Assembly: GCF_014698065.1 (NCBI RefSeq)
Contig: NZ_JACJSI010000006.1
Coordinates: 62,001-126,000, forward strand
DNA from: Nostoc flagelliforme FACHB-838
GTDB taxonomy: Bacteria; Cyanobacteriota; Cyanobacteriia; Cyanobacteriales; Nostocaceae
Reading direction: 5' to 3'
DNA length: 64,000 bases
Position numbers and translations under genes: made by a program. The notes under the pieces are model-generated. The model saw only the letters and a program-made list of their open reading frames with translations. It did not search any database and was not told the DNA's origin. Positions 45,311 through 54,961 of this stretch are shown in pieces (positions within the stretch are counted from its first letter, which is position 1; each line of letters begins with the position of its first letter).

Positions 45311-46423
45311 CTAAATAAAAAAGCGGTTTTTACGTAAACGAGTTTTTCCTGAAGTGAAGTCCAGCCTAGTAACTTTAGTGGTATCGCTAGGTACAGACCA
45401 AAGTTTGATGGTTTCGTCACTACTGCCACTTACTAGGGTTTTCCCATTAGGACTGAAGGCCACAGACCATACAGATTTGCTATGTCCTGCAAAGTTGGCA
45501 AAGAGTTTGCCACTAGGTAAATTCCAGAGCTTGATTGTTCTGTCATAACTACCACTGGCTAAGGTTTGTCCATTAGGACTAAAGGCAACAGACCATACAG
45601 ATTGAGAATGACCTGCTAGAGTGTGCAACAATTTGCCATCACCCAGCCGCCACAGTTTGATGGTTTTATCCATACTGCCACTGGCCAGGGTTTGCCCATC
45701 AGGGCTGAAGGCAACAGAAGATACTCCTTGGGAATGCCCTATAAGAGTCTGTATTAATGTCGGACTGCCAGTGTTTAGCTGCCAAATTCTGATGGAGTTA
45801 TCTTTACTACCACTGGCTAACTTCTGGCTATCGGGGCTAAAAGCAACAGACTTTACCCAGCCCACATTCTGGAGCGTAAAGAGTTCTTTGCCTGTGTCTA
45901 AATTCCAGAGCTTAATGGTATTGTCAGCACTGCTACTAGCAAGTGATTTTCCGTTGGGACTTATAGCGATCGCTTCTACATCGTCTTTATGCCCTTCAAG
46001 GGTACGGATGAGAGTTCCTGTTTCCAGATTCCATAGTTTAATTCGATTATCCCAACTGCCACTAGCGAGTACACGGCGATCGCTGCTAATTGCCAAGGAT
46101 ACAACTGCATCAGCATGACCTTTAAAAGTGTGGAGTAACTTACCAGTGTGTAGATTCCAAATCTTGATCGTGCCATTATAGCTACCACTAGCCAAAGTAT
46201 TACCATCTGGACTGATAGCGATCGCATAAATCCAGACTGAATGTCCTCTGAGGGTTTGATAAGGTTGAATCATTGGCAAGGACATAGCCCCAGGCGTCAC
46301 CATCTGAAATGGTAATAGTAAACGATAAGAGCTAAACCCAGCCAAGGTTGCTGTAGACGTAATTGCCAGCACTAGTGTAATTTTATTAACAATTGGATTT
46401 GACACTACAGAGCGACTCTCCAT
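45311..46423 (-). CDS. WD40-repeat protein with an N-terminal membrane anchor
   Basis: 370 residues. A hydrophobic segment (ITLVLAITSTATLAGFSSYR) near residue 20 is followed by seven WD40 repeats from about residue 60. Each has the GH ... S(V/I)AFSPDGxxLASGSxDxTIKLW pattern, enough for one closed seven-bladed propeller. There is no kinase or caspase domain, unlike many cyanobacterial WD40 proteins, so it is a scaffold-type protein, probably anchored in or exported across the membrane. Confidence 0.85.
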   Translation of the reverse strand: MESRSVVSNPIVNKITLVLAITSTATLAGFSSYRLLLPFQMVTPGAMSLPMIQPYQTLRGHSVWIYAIAISPDGNTLASGSYNGTIKIWNLHTGKLLHTFKGHADAVVSLAISSDRRVLASGSWDNRIKLWNLETGTLIRTLEGHKDDVEAIAISPNGKSLASSSADNTIKLWNLDTGKELFTLQNVGWVKSVAFSPDSQKLASGSKDNSIRIWQLNTGSPTLIQTLIGHSQGVSSVAFSPDGQTLASGSMDKTIKLWRLGDGKLLHTLAGHSQSVWSVAFSPNGQTLASGSYDRTIKLWNLPSGKLFANFAGHSKSVWSVAFSPNGKTLVSGSSDETIKLWSVPSDTTKVTRLDFTSGKTRLRKNRFFI

Positions 46424-46531
46424 TTACACAATTTGGGCGACAAATAATATGAGAAAACAGCAGGCAGAAAAAAATAAAGCTTTTTTTAGCTTTTTTAAAT
46501 TAGTTATTTCTGCCATGTTGTACTAATAGAA

Positions 46532-47098
46532 CTATCTATTTTTTTGTCCTACTAAATCTTGCTGAGTTACTTTTTTGGCGTTTCTTTGTTGCTTATTCTG
46601 GTGTTCAATCCAAAGTCGGATGATAAACAAAACCGTGATGATGGTAGTGGCAATAAGACTAATTGGTGTTAAATACGTCCAATGACCTGACATTTTGTCC
46701 CAGATATGCCAAATCAAAATAACCATAGCTACATAAGTTAGCTTATGTAATTGCTTCCAGTTCTTTTTCAACTTTTTTATACTCTAATTATTAGAAGTTA
46801 TAGAAAGGAGTGTAAAAATGATGAAAGTGCTTACACCCTGGACATATATCCAAAATGTCTTGATGTCTAAAAAATCAAAATTTCTCTTTTGAACCATCAG
46901 GAACCCATGACCTAAAGCCAAAACGAAAGCTATAAGACCAATGGTACGGCGGTGTTTTAGAAGCCATTGAGGAATGCCAGTCTCTTTAGTTTGAGGAAAA
47001 ACAATTCTAAAAGTTGTGGGAATTAGTGTGACTATATAACTAGCTAATGCTAGAAATCCTAGAATATTAGCCAGGGGTGGTTCATCCATTGAAATCAT
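46532..47098 (-). pseudogene. Ferric-reductase-like transmembrane protein with an in-frame amber codon
   Basis: The frame of 189 codons is interrupted only by TAG (complement of 46784-46786) at codon 105. The first part (104 residues) reads LANILGFLALASYIVTLIPT, LLKHRRTIGLIAFVLALGHG and WIYVQGVSTFIIFTLLSITS. The second continues in phase as SIKKLKKNWKQLHKLTYVAM and HIWDKMSGHWTYLTPISLIA. Helices with paired His (LGHG, LHKLTY, IWHIW) suggest a heme-binding ferric-reductase-like (MsrQ/YedZ-type) domain. A single base change restores a complete protein. Confidence 0.82.
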
Positions 47099-47670
47099 AA
47101 TTAATCATTAAAAATAAGATTGTTGACAATAGAAACTACAGGTATAAATAATGAAATAAAACTTCTGCTTATCCTAAGGAGATAGCAGATGATCTAGGCA
47201 TTTCAGTCCGTAAAATCAAGCCTATATATTTATCAGAGGCTAATGAAAAATTTATGCGATTGTCAAAAAAAAATACAAATATTGTTAAAATTGCTTAGGA
47301 AAAATAGACATCTGGTGAACAGGAATATAAAGACCTAGTACTGCTACTTATCTACAAGAGTTATGGATTTAATTTCTGAAAATGTCTAATATTTGTAGCC
47401 TATCCTTCTTCTAATGGAGAGGCTAGACGAACCGGAAATACTTTGCATAACATGGACTATTGCGATCGCACTAAGCTAGATGTTAGAACTTTGGGTGTAT
47501 TGACTTATACGGAAATTACCCCACTCTTACTGCGATCGCATACATTCAACCCTCTTTAAAATGCACCACAAGCACGTTAAGCTGAATTAGAGTGACAATT
47601 TATTGCGCTTTTTAATATATAAATCTCTGTTCTTGTCAAATTTTAATTTTTTCTGTTTGAGAAACCCGGA
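47099..47670. other. Intergenic region with a possible helix-turn-helix fragment
   Basis: Bases 47154-47299 can be read, without a start codon, as KTSAYPKEIADDLGISVRKI, then KPIYLSEANEKFMRLSKKN and a stop, which resembles a helix-turn-helix piece of an unidentified gene. The remainder holds HIP1 sites at about 47463 and 47531 and no other feature. Confidence 0.3.
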
Positions 47671-48393
47671 ATGCTAGACCGAATTTTTGATTACCTCGAC
47701 TTTCATTTCAGCCTTGAAGCCCTTATAGTTCTGCTGATCCTGGTGCTTTTAGAGGCGCTGTTATCTGCTGATAATGCGATCGCTCTCGCTGCGATCGCGA
47801 AAGGGTTGGAAGACAAGGAACTTGAGCGTAAAGCCCTCAACTTTGGTTTAGTCGTTGCTTATGTGCTGCGAATCTCCCTGATTCTCACTGCCACTTGGGT
47901 GCAACAATTCTGGCAATTTGAATTATTGGGCGCTGCTTATCTGCTGTGGTTGGTATTTCAACACTTTACCTCGGAAGAAACTAAGGACGAACACCATCAC
48001 GGGCCGCGGTTTAATTCATTGTTGCAAGCGATACCTGTGATTGCATTTACAGATTTGGCATTTTCTTTGGATAGCGTGACAACTGCGATCGCAGTTTCTC
48101 AAGAAAAATGGCTAGTGCTGACGGGTGCAACAATTGGTATTATTACGCTGCGATTCATGGCAGGATTGTTCATCCGTTGGTTAGACGAATATGAAAACCT
48201 AGAAGACGCAGGCTATGTAACTGTGGCCTTGGTGGGTTTACGCTTGTTGTTGAAAGTGGTGAACGATAGTTTTGTTCCACCAGAATGGATCATGATTGCT
48301 GCCATCTTCCTGATTTTAGGCTGGGGATTTTCCAAGCGTGTTGGTACTGAATTACCCCAAGTAGAACCGGAAAAGAGCGAAGTCTCTAAATAA
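47671..48393 (+). CDS. TerC-family integral membrane protein
   Basis: 240 residues, about seven helices. The TerC signature is present: LLEALLSADNAIALAAIAKG near residue 30 with the membrane Asp, and FTDLAFSLDSVTTAIAVS near residue 125 with a second Asp. A His-rich cytosolic loop (DEHHHGP) separates the halves. TerC proteins are implicated in metal ion (Mn) handling or co-translational metalation. The gene converges with ndk. Confidence 0.88.
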   Translation: MLDRIFDYLDFHFSLEALIVLLILVLLEALLSADNAIALAAIAKGLEDKELERKALNFGLVVAYVLRISLILTATWVQQFWQFELLGAAYLLWLVFQHFTSEETKDEHHHGPRFNSLLQAIPVIAFTDLAFSLDSVTTAIAVSQEKWLVLTGATIGIITLRFMAGLFIRWLDEYENLEDAGYVTVALVGLRLLLKVVNDSFVPPEWIMIAAIFLILGWGFSKRVGTELPQVEPEKSEVSK

Positions 48394-48404
48394 GAAGAGG
48401 GGAG

Positions 48405-48470
48405 AGGGAATAGGGTACAGGGTAGAGGTATAGATTATTTCCTATACCCTGTAACCTGTCCCCTAATATC
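48405..48470. repeat. AGGGTACAGGG / CCCTGTAACCTGT inverted repeat
   Basis: GGAATAGGGTACAGGGTA, a short loop, then CTATACCCTGTAACCTGTCC. It lies between convergent terC and ndk. The same type recurs at 51167-51235 between speA and the pyrophosphorylase gene. Confidence 0.65.
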
Positions 48471-48932
48471 TTACTCGTGCAACCAAGGTGTTAAATGTGG
48501 TTGCCAACTGACTAATTCTTCATCCTTAAACCATAGAGCTATTTCCTGTTGCGCGGTTTCTGGAGCATCAGAACCGTGGATTAAGTTGCGACCAATATTC
48601 AGCCCGAAATCACCGCGAATCGTTCCTGGCTCTGCTGTTAAGGGGTTTGTTGCACCAATAATCTTTCTAGCTGATGCAATAACGCCATCACCTTCCCATA
48701 CCATCGCCACCACTGGGCTAGAAGTGATAAATTCGACTAAACTACCAAAAAAGGGACGTTCTCGATGAACACCATAGTGTTGTTCAGCCAATTCCCGGCT
48801 GACTTTCAGAAACTTTAAACCAACTAGGGTAAAACCTTTAGTTTCAAAGCGACGGATAATTTCCCCCACTAATCCCCGTTGTACTCCATCTGGCTTAATT
48901 GCTAAGAATGTACGTTCCAAAGCTATCTCCAA
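48471..48932 (-). CDS. ndk: Nucleoside diphosphate kinase
   Basis: 153 residues. It passes phosphate from ATP to NDPs through a phosphohistidine. The N-terminus [20 protein letters not shown], the nucleotide-binding [20 protein letters not shown], and the active-site His in [16 protein letters not shown] are all present. The extra few N-terminal residues (MEIA) are harmless. Converges with terC. Confidence 0.97.
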   Translation of the reverse strand: MEIALERTFLAIKPDGVQRGLVGEIIRRFETKGFTLVGLKFLKVSRELAEQHYGVHRERPFFGSLVEFITSSPVVAMVWEGDGVIASARKIIGATNPLTAEPGTIRGDFGLNIGRNLIHGSDAPETAQQEIALWFKDEELVSWQPHLTPWLHE

Positions 48933-49151
48933 AAACTTAATGAATTTTTTATCTAATCAATTGTCCTTTGTCCTTTCTCCTTTGTCGTGAGTCCAAGGGT
49001 TTTCCACTAATGACCAATGACAAATGGCTAATGACTAATGACTCTTGACCAATCAGAGTTTATCTCAGAAATTATCCTTGGGTGCATATACGTTCCCAGA
49101 TGAATGCGCTAAATTGTTAACTCGTGGGTGAAAAACAGAGGTTAGGAAGAA

Positions 49152-51167
49152 ATGGGTGTTGATTCAACCGCTACATCAGATGAGGTGGTACAAGTGCCGT
49201 CCAATGGACATAAAGAAGTGAAAAATCATAAGCAAAAAAAGCTGTTACCACCTAGTACCACCACAGAAGATTTACCTCGCTCCTGGAAAATTGAGGATAG
49301 TGAAGCCTTATACCGGATTGAAGGTTGGGGACAACCTTATTTTTCCATTAGCGCTGCTGGTCACGTTACCGTAGCACCCAAGGGCGATCGCGGGGGATCT
49401 CTTGACTTGTTTGAATTGGTCAACGCCATGAAGCAGCGCAACTTGGGGCTTCCCATGTTGATTCGCTTTTCCGATATTTTGGAAGACCGGATTGAGCGGT
49501 TGAATGCTTGTTTTGCTAAAGCGATCGCCCGCTACAACTACCCTGGTGTCTACCGTGGCGTATTTCCCGTCAAGTGCAATCAAGAACGGCATTTGATTGA
49601 GGATTTAGTGAAATTTGGCAAACCGCATCAATTTGGTTTAGAAGCCGGTTCCAAGCCAGAATTAATGATTGCTCTAGCTGTTTTGGATACACCAGGAGCA
49701 TTGTTAGTTTGCAACGGCTACAAAGACCGAGAATACATCGAAACGGCAATGTTAGCCCAAAGACTAGGGCAAACACCAATCATCGTCTTAGAACAGATTG
49801 AAGAGGTTGATTTGGTGATTGATGCCAATCGCCAGTTAGGTATTAAACCGATATTAGGTGTTCGTGCCAAACTCAGTACCCAAGGCATGGGACGTTGGGG
49901 AACTTCTAGTGGCGATCGCGCTAAATTTGGTTTGACAATGCCTGAAGTAATCGAGGCTGTTGACAAGTTACGCGAAGCTAACCTCCTCGATTCTTTGCAG
50001 TTGATGCATTTCCACATCGGCTCACAAATCTCTGCCATTAATGTGATTAAAGATGCCATCCAAGAAGCCAGTCGCATTTATGTGGAATTGTCGATGCTGG
50101 GGGCAGATATGAAATATCTTGATGTTGGTGGTGGCTTGGGCGTAGATTATGATGGCTCCCAAACCAACTTCTATGCATCGAAAAATTACAATATGCAGAA
50201 CTATGCCAACGACATTGTGGCAGAGTTAAAAGATACCTGTGCAGAGCGGCAAATAGCCGTACCAACACTGATTAGTGAAAGTGGACGAGCGATCGCTTCC
50301 CATCAGTCGGTACTAATTTTTGATGTTCTCAGTACTAGTGATGTTCCTCTCGATTCACCAGAACCTCCACAAGAGGGAGAATCCCCAATTATTAATTATC
50401 TTTGGGAAACTTACCAATCCATCAACCAAGAGAATTATCAGGAGTTCTACCACGACGCTGCACAATTTAAAGAAGAAGCCATCAGCCGCTTCAACTTAGG
50501 AATATTACGTCTCAGAGAACGAGCCAAAGCCGAACGCCTCTACTGGGCTTGCTGTCAGAAAATTCTCAAAATCACCAGACAACAAGAGTACGTACCCGAT
50601 GAACTGGAAGACCTAGAAAAAATCATGGCTTCCATCTACTACGTCAATATGTCAGTGTTTCAATCAGCACCAGATTGTTGGGCGATCGATCAGCTATTCC
50701 CGATCATGCCAATTCACCGCTTGGATGAAGAACCAACGCGGCGGGGAATTTTGGCAGACCTCACCTGCGATAGTGATGGTAAAATTGACCGTTTTATTGA
50801 CCTGCGTGATGTCAAGTCGGTTTTAGAGTTGCACACTTACAAGCCCGGAGAACCCTATTATTTGGGGATGTTCTTGAATGGAGCTTACCAAGAAATCATG
50901 GGCAATTTGCACAACCTATTTGGCGATACCAACGCTGTTCATATCCAATTAACGCCTAAAGGCTACCAGATTGAACACATTGTTAAAGGTGACACCATGA
51001 GCGAAGTAGTGAGCTACGTCCAGTATGACTCCGAAGATATGGTGGAAAACATTCGCCAGCGTTGTGAGAAAGCATTAGAAGAAAAGCGTATTACTCTAGC
51101 AGAATCTCAGCGACTATTGCAAACCTACGAGCAGAGTCTCAGAAGATATACGTATCTAAATAGTTAG
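49152..51167 (+). CDS. speA: Biosynthetic arginine decarboxylase
   Basis: 671 residues. It makes agmatine from arginine, the first step of polyamine synthesis. The alanine-racemase-like barrel carries the PLP lysine in YRGVFPVKCNQERHL (~141), GLEAGSKPELMIA and the barrel motif LMHFHIGSQISAINVIKDAI. The phosphate-binding VGGGLGVDYDGS and the C-terminal domain with SVFQSAPDCWAIDQLFPIMP are also typical. An unstructured basic N-terminus of about 45 residues precedes the barrel. It uses TAG as stop. Confidence 0.96.
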   Translation: MGVDSTATSDEVVQVPSNGHKEVKNHKQKKLLPPSTTTEDLPRSWKIEDSEALYRIEGWGQPYFSISAAGHVTVAPKGDRGGSLDLFELVNAMKQRNLGLPMLIRFSDILEDRIERLNACFAKAIARYNYPGVYRGVFPVKCNQERHLIEDLVKFGKPHQFGLEAGSKPELMIALAVLDTPGALLVCNGYKDREYIETAMLAQRLGQTPIIVLEQIEEVDLVIDANRQLGIKPILGVRAKLSTQGMGRWGTSSGDRAKFGLTMPEVIEAVDKLREANLLDSLQLMHFHIGSQISAINVIKDAIQEASRIYVELSMLGADMKYLDVGGGLGVDYDGSQTNFYASKNYNMQNYANDIVAELKDTCAERQIAVPTLISESGRAIASHQSVLIFDVLSTSDVPLDSPEPPQEGESPIINYLWETYQSINQENYQEFYHDAAQFKEEAISRFNLGILRLRERAKAERLYWACCQKILKITRQQEYVPDELEDLEKIMASIYYVNMSVFQSAPDCWAIDQLFPIMPIHRLDEEPTRRGILADLTCDSDGKIDRFIDLRDVKSVLELHTYKPGEPYYLGMFLNGAYQEIMGNLHNLFGDTNAVHIQLTPKGYQIEHIVKGDTMSEVVSYVQYDSEDMVENIRQRCEKALEEKRITLAESQRLLQTYEQSLRRYTYLNS

Positions 51168-51235
51168 GGTACAGGTTAGGGTACAGGGGATAAATATGTA
51201 ACCTGTACCCTGTAACCTATTCCCTATACCCTAAT
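51167..51235. repeat. AGGGTACAGGTTAGGG inverted repeat between convergent genes
   Basis: GGGTACAGGTTAGGGTACAG and later ACCTGTACCCTGTAACC with CCCTATACCCTAA form an imperfect hairpin in the 63 bp between speA and the pyrophosphorylase gene. Compare 48405-48470. Confidence 0.6.
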
Positions 51236-52400
51236 TTGTACTTGTTCCCAACAATTCCTCTATTGCTTGTCGCTCAACAGGGGTATGTGATGGCACTGTT
51301 TGACGGGCATCAGTAATCAGCCAGTCTAAAGCAGCAGCTTGAACATCAATGGCAGCACCAGTTTTATCTACGCAATAACGTCCAAATACTAGCTTATCGA
51401 CTAACCGAACTCCGGGGCCTAGGCGCGACCATTCAAAAATCACGCTGTTTTCTACTGTTGCACCACTACATATCCAACAATTGGGCCCAATCATCGCTGG
51501 GCCAACTATCTTAGCCCCGTCTTCGATTCTCGTCATACCGCCAATGTAAACGGGGCCTGTGATATCTACTTTGTCCCAATTTACGGCAACATTTAAGCCA
51601 GTGTAAATGCCAGGGGCGACTTCATGACCAGGGATTTGGACATTTTTGATTTCACCTAGCAGCACACCGCGAATCGCCCGCCAATAGTCTGGGACTTTAC
51701 CAATATCTACCCATTCAAAGTCCATAGGGATGGCATAGAAGGGAGCTTGGATTTCTACCAGTTTGGGAAACAACTGGCTACCAATGTCATATTCGATATC
51801 AGAGGGGATATAATTAAAAACCTCTGGCTCAAAGATGTAAATACCTGTGTTGATATTGGTGCTGAGGGCTTCTTCAGTTGAAGGTTTTTCTTGGAAAGCT
51901 TTGACACGCCCATCTTCGTCTGTCACCACCACACCGTAGCTAGAAACTTCTTCTTTGGGGACAGATTTCGTAATAATAGTAGCGATCGAGCCTTTAGCTC
52001 TATGCCATTTAACTGCCGCAGTTAAATCCAGGTCAATTAAAGCATCACCACATAAAACTACAAAGGTATCATCAAAAAAGGGTGAGAAGTCTTGGATGCG
52101 TCGCATTCCTCCAGCAGAACCGATTGCTTCCCCCTCTAGTTTACCGTCGTCATCAATTTTGCCTTCAAATGAATAGGCAATCTGTACCCCAAACCGCTGA
52201 CCGTCACGAAAATAGTTTTCTATTTCTTCAGCCAAATGACTAACGTTGACCATAATTTGGTCAAATCCATGTTGGCGTAACAGTTCCAGCAAGAACTCCA
52301 TCACTGGCTTTTGCAGGATGGGAATCATCGGTTTGGGAATTGTATAGGTAATCGGACGCACGCGAGTACCCTTGCCAGCCGCGAGAATCATCGCTTTCAT
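51231..52400 (-). CDS. Sugar-phosphate nucleotidyltransferase
   Basis: 389 residues. The N-terminal domain has the nucleotide-binding LAAGKGTRVRPITYTIPKPM and the metal-binding VLCGDALIDLDL. Later conserved blocks are AFQEKPSTEEALSTNINTGI and WVDIGKVPDYWRAIRGVLLG. A C-terminal left-handed beta-helix (GPVYIGGMTRIEDGAKIVGP) completes the glucose-1-phosphate thymidylyl-/mannose-1-phosphate guanylyl-type architecture. The exact sugar cannot be told from sequence. Role: nucleotide sugars for polysaccharides. Confidence 0.9.
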   Translation of the reverse strand: MKAMILAAGKGTRVRPITYTIPKPMIPILQKPVMEFLLELLRQHGFDQIMVNVSHLAEEIENYFRDGQRFGVQIAYSFEGKIDDDGKLEGEAIGSAGGMRRIQDFSPFFDDTFVVLCGDALIDLDLTAAVKWHRAKGSIATIITKSVPKEEVSSYGVVVTDEDGRVKAFQEKPSTEEALSTNINTGIYIFEPEVFNYIPSDIEYDIGSQLFPKLVEIQAPFYAIPMDFEWVDIGKVPDYWRAIRGVLLGEIKNVQIPGHEVAPGIYTGLNVAVNWDKVDITGPVYIGGMTRIEDGAKIVGPAMIGPNCWICSGATVENSVIFEWSRLGPGVRLVDKLVFGRYCVDKTGAAIDVQAAALDWLITDARQTVPSHTPVERQAIEELLGTSTN

Positions 52401-52632
52401 AAAAATTTATTCCTCAACCACAAGCCAGTTTACTTTTATCGAGTGATACTTAATCATCAGTTTTTATTTCTGCTCTAAGTCATCCCTCCAAAGAGGGATA
52501 ACAGGATTTTAATGGTTATTACAACCATAGATATACTTAGATGACAAGCGATCGCTTATCTTTTCAATTTACTCGGATTTTGGGGCTGAAGTACAAATCT
52601 GTAAATTATCTGTAGGGCTGCTTTTGCCTTTC

Positions 52633-53463
52633 TTAGTTCATCGGTTGCTCAAAAGGTTTGCAGGAGTTGGCTGAATCTCTAAGTAAACGAATTTTAATCT
52701 CATGGTAAAACTCCTCTTGAAATAGCTCTACTTTCGATTGAGCCGATAATAGTAGTAGTGCCCAGAAAACGCTAACTAGTTGACTGCGCTTAGACTCATG
52801 TCCAGATCCATTTTGATTAACAAGTTTGGTCTGAGTCCACAACTCTACAAGTTGTTCTAAATTTAACCAATTTTGTTCTAAACTTAGCTCTTTTGCCGAC
52901 AATTTCAACACCTGCTCAAGTTCTCCAGCTACTTCTGTCAAATTTTCCTGGTGAGCTAACTCCAGTGCCTCCCGCATACTTTGGACGCTAGGCAGACGTC
53001 TGGGACGGATAGGTTTGCTGGCTTTTTCTACCAGTTTTAGTTGGTTCGCCATGATCTGCAATTGCTTAATTAACTCTTGCAGAGTCACACGGCGCTTTGG
53101 TGGCGGCATTGCCGCTGGGCGACGACGCAATTGACGTTCTAGTGGTAGACGATGACCCTGATGTGAGAGACCGTCTTCACCCAACAATAAGGCATCATCT
53201 TCTACGCCATCCAGTACATCTCCTACTGTTGACAATTGCATCAAAGTATTTGCTTTGAATAATACCAACATTGATGCTGACAAAAATGCCTGTCCAGATT
53301 GAGACAAGTCCGCTTCATAACCTCTTCCTATTGCCTCCGGTGCCATCAGTTCTAAGTAACGGTCAATCACCTCAATCACTTGGACATCCCAAGGATCAAT
53401 TTCTCCCTGTTCGGCTTGGTAAATCAAAAGTGTGATTGTTTCTAATAGCTCGGAAGCTTCCAT
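52633..53463 (-). CDS. scpA: Segregation and condensation protein A (ScpA)
   Basis: 276 residues. ScpA is the kleisin subunit that bridges SMC heads during chromosome condensation. The N-terminus LLIYQAEQGEIDPWDVQVIE and the segment QSGQAFLSASMLVLFKANTL match the family, and the C-terminal winged-helix domain ends with VSVFWALLLLSAQSKVELFQ. The middle is a charged linker rich in Arg/Pro (RQLRRRPAAMPPPKRRVT). It lies 232 bp upstream of the pyrophosphorylase gene on the same strand. Confidence 0.9.
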   Translation of the reverse strand: MEASELLETITLLIYQAEQGEIDPWDVQVIEVIDRYLELMAPEAIGRGYEADLSQSGQAFLSASMLVLFKANTLMQLSTVGDVLDGVEDDALLLGEDGLSHQGHRLPLERQLRRRPAAMPPPKRRVTLQELIKQLQIMANQLKLVEKASKPIRPRRLPSVQSMREALELAHQENLTEVAGELEQVLKLSAKELSLEQNWLNLEQLVELWTQTKLVNQNGSGHESKRSQLVSVFWALLLLSAQSKVELFQEEFYHEIKIRLLRDSANSCKPFEQPMN

Positions 53464-53742
53464 TAATGGGTTCTAAGTTAATTAATGAGAATTAAAAGAT
53501 TGTAAATTCACAAAAAGCTGATTGACTATTGGCAAAGTGTGTACTCTATACCTTCGTTCGCATTTTTATTATTCAGGAATTGCTTGCTAGCAGCATCCTC
53601 TGAAATTTGTAATCAATCACCATTGTGAATTGTGAGATCAGATTGTGCAACTTTTCATTTCGGAATTGGGCATTGGACATTAGTCAATAATCAATAGTTC
53701 ATCTTCCCCTGCTCCCCCTGCCTCCCCTACCCCTCTACCCTC
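53464..53742. repeat. Intergenic region with short repeats
   Basis: Contains GGAATTGGGCATTGGACATT and the C-rich CTTCCCCTGCTCCCCCTGCC block with CCCTACCCC (53703-53742), the reverse of the G-rich repeat found in ppc and at 13649. No gene is seen. Confidence 0.55.
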
Positions 53743-54831
53743 TTAATCTGGGGGTAAGTCATGGGCAATAGTGACAGTTGATACAAAGTTACTAGACTTG
53801 CCGTTTTTGATCGCATCGAAAGTGCCTTTAATAGTACCAACAATGGGAACAGCAACAAGCGTCCCCAACAACCCAGCAATCTCAAACCCCATTAAAATAG
53901 CCACAAAAATCCAGATAGGATTCAGTCCAATAAAGTTGCCGAGTAATCTGGGAGCTAACAGGTTATCTTTAAGCTGCTGCATGAGAATCGCTGCGATCGC
54001 AACTTGAACTGCTAACCACCAATTTTGTAGCAGTACTAAAATTGTCACCAGACCAATGCCCAAAGATGCCCCGATAAAGGGAATAAGTTCTGAAATCCCA
54101 ATTAATATGGCAAACAACAGGGCAAAGGGAACCTCCATTACTAAGAAAATAGGTTCAGGGTTAGCACCATGAAGAGTCCTAGCAACAACTGGCTGAGAAA
54201 GAAGTTCTGGAAATTTAGGCGATGCGGTAAGAGGATCTCCAATATTAGATGGCAAAAGATTAATCAGACCATACCAGACGCGATCGCCATATAAAAGCAT
54301 ATAAAATGCAAGCACAATGACTAACACTAAGTTAAGTAATCCTGACAGCAGTGTCCCAGCAAATCCTACTGCACCAGAAGCTAGCTGTTGCACCACATTT
54401 TGAATGTTGGCATTGATTTGACTGCTCACAACTCTCAGATCAATCGGCAAACGTCGTTGCTTTGCAACCATCTCAAACTGCTCTAGATTTGCTTGGCTGG
54501 CCGTTAACCAATCAGGGATATTATTTAACAGTTGGATTGTTTGGTCAATGATCAACGGCACTAGGGTAACGCCCAGAATCCCAAATAGAGTTAATGTTGC
54601 AAGTAAAACTACAATCACCGCCTGAGTAAGGGTGATCTGAGCACGTTCAAAGAACTTAACCGGGTAATTGAGGAGAAAAGCCAAAATTGTCGCAATGCTC
54701 AAGACGGTAATAGGATGCTGGAAATAGCGAAAAAGCACAGACAGCAGCCAAACATTGAGAGCGATAATCGAACCGCTCAGACCATAAATTAACAGGCGTT
54801 GAAGGGAGGCCAAACGGCGCATTTTATGCAA
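53743..54831 (-). CDS. AI-2E family transporter
   Basis: 362 residues, about eight hydrophobic helices in the 2 + central soluble + 5 pattern: IATILAFLLNYPVKFFERAQ, AVIVVLLATLTLFGILGVTL, the periplasmic helical part, then LLFAILIGISELIPFIGASL and GLLGTLVAVPIVGTIKGTFD. The family exports small solutes or, in some bacteria, autoinducer-2; others act as Na+/H+ antiporters, so the substrate is open. Confidence 0.85.
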   Translation of the reverse strand: MHKMRRLASLQRLLIYGLSGSIIALNVWLLSVLFRYFQHPITVLSIATILAFLLNYPVKFFERAQITLTQAVIVVLLATLTLFGILGVTLVPLIIDQTIQLLNNIPDWLTASQANLEQFEMVAKQRRLPIDLRVVSSQINANIQNVVQQLASGAVGFAGTLLSGLLNLVLVIVLAFYMLLYGDRVWYGLINLLPSNIGDPLTASPKFPELLSQPVVARTLHGANPEPIFLVMEVPFALLFAILIGISELIPFIGASLGIGLVTILVLLQNWWLAVQVAIAAILMQQLKDNLLAPRLLGNFIGLNPIWIFVAILMGFEIAGLLGTLVAVPIVGTIKGTFDAIKNGKSSNFVSTVTIAHDLPPD

Positions 54832-54961
54832 CCTATTTTAGATATATTCTTGAAAGAATTTGTAAAATTTTTGATGGCGCTGATCATTATCTGATCATCA
54901 TCATAGATATTTTTAACAAAGATATGTATAAGCGTATCTGATAGCAAGGAAACAAATCACA

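Noticed and set aside
42125..46786. Reassignment of UAG to an amino acid, suggested by three in-frame TAG codons
   Set aside because: rpsO, speA and other intact genes end in TAG, and the replaced residues differ (Gln in psbA, probably Trp in the other two). Loss of gene function or sequencing error is simpler.
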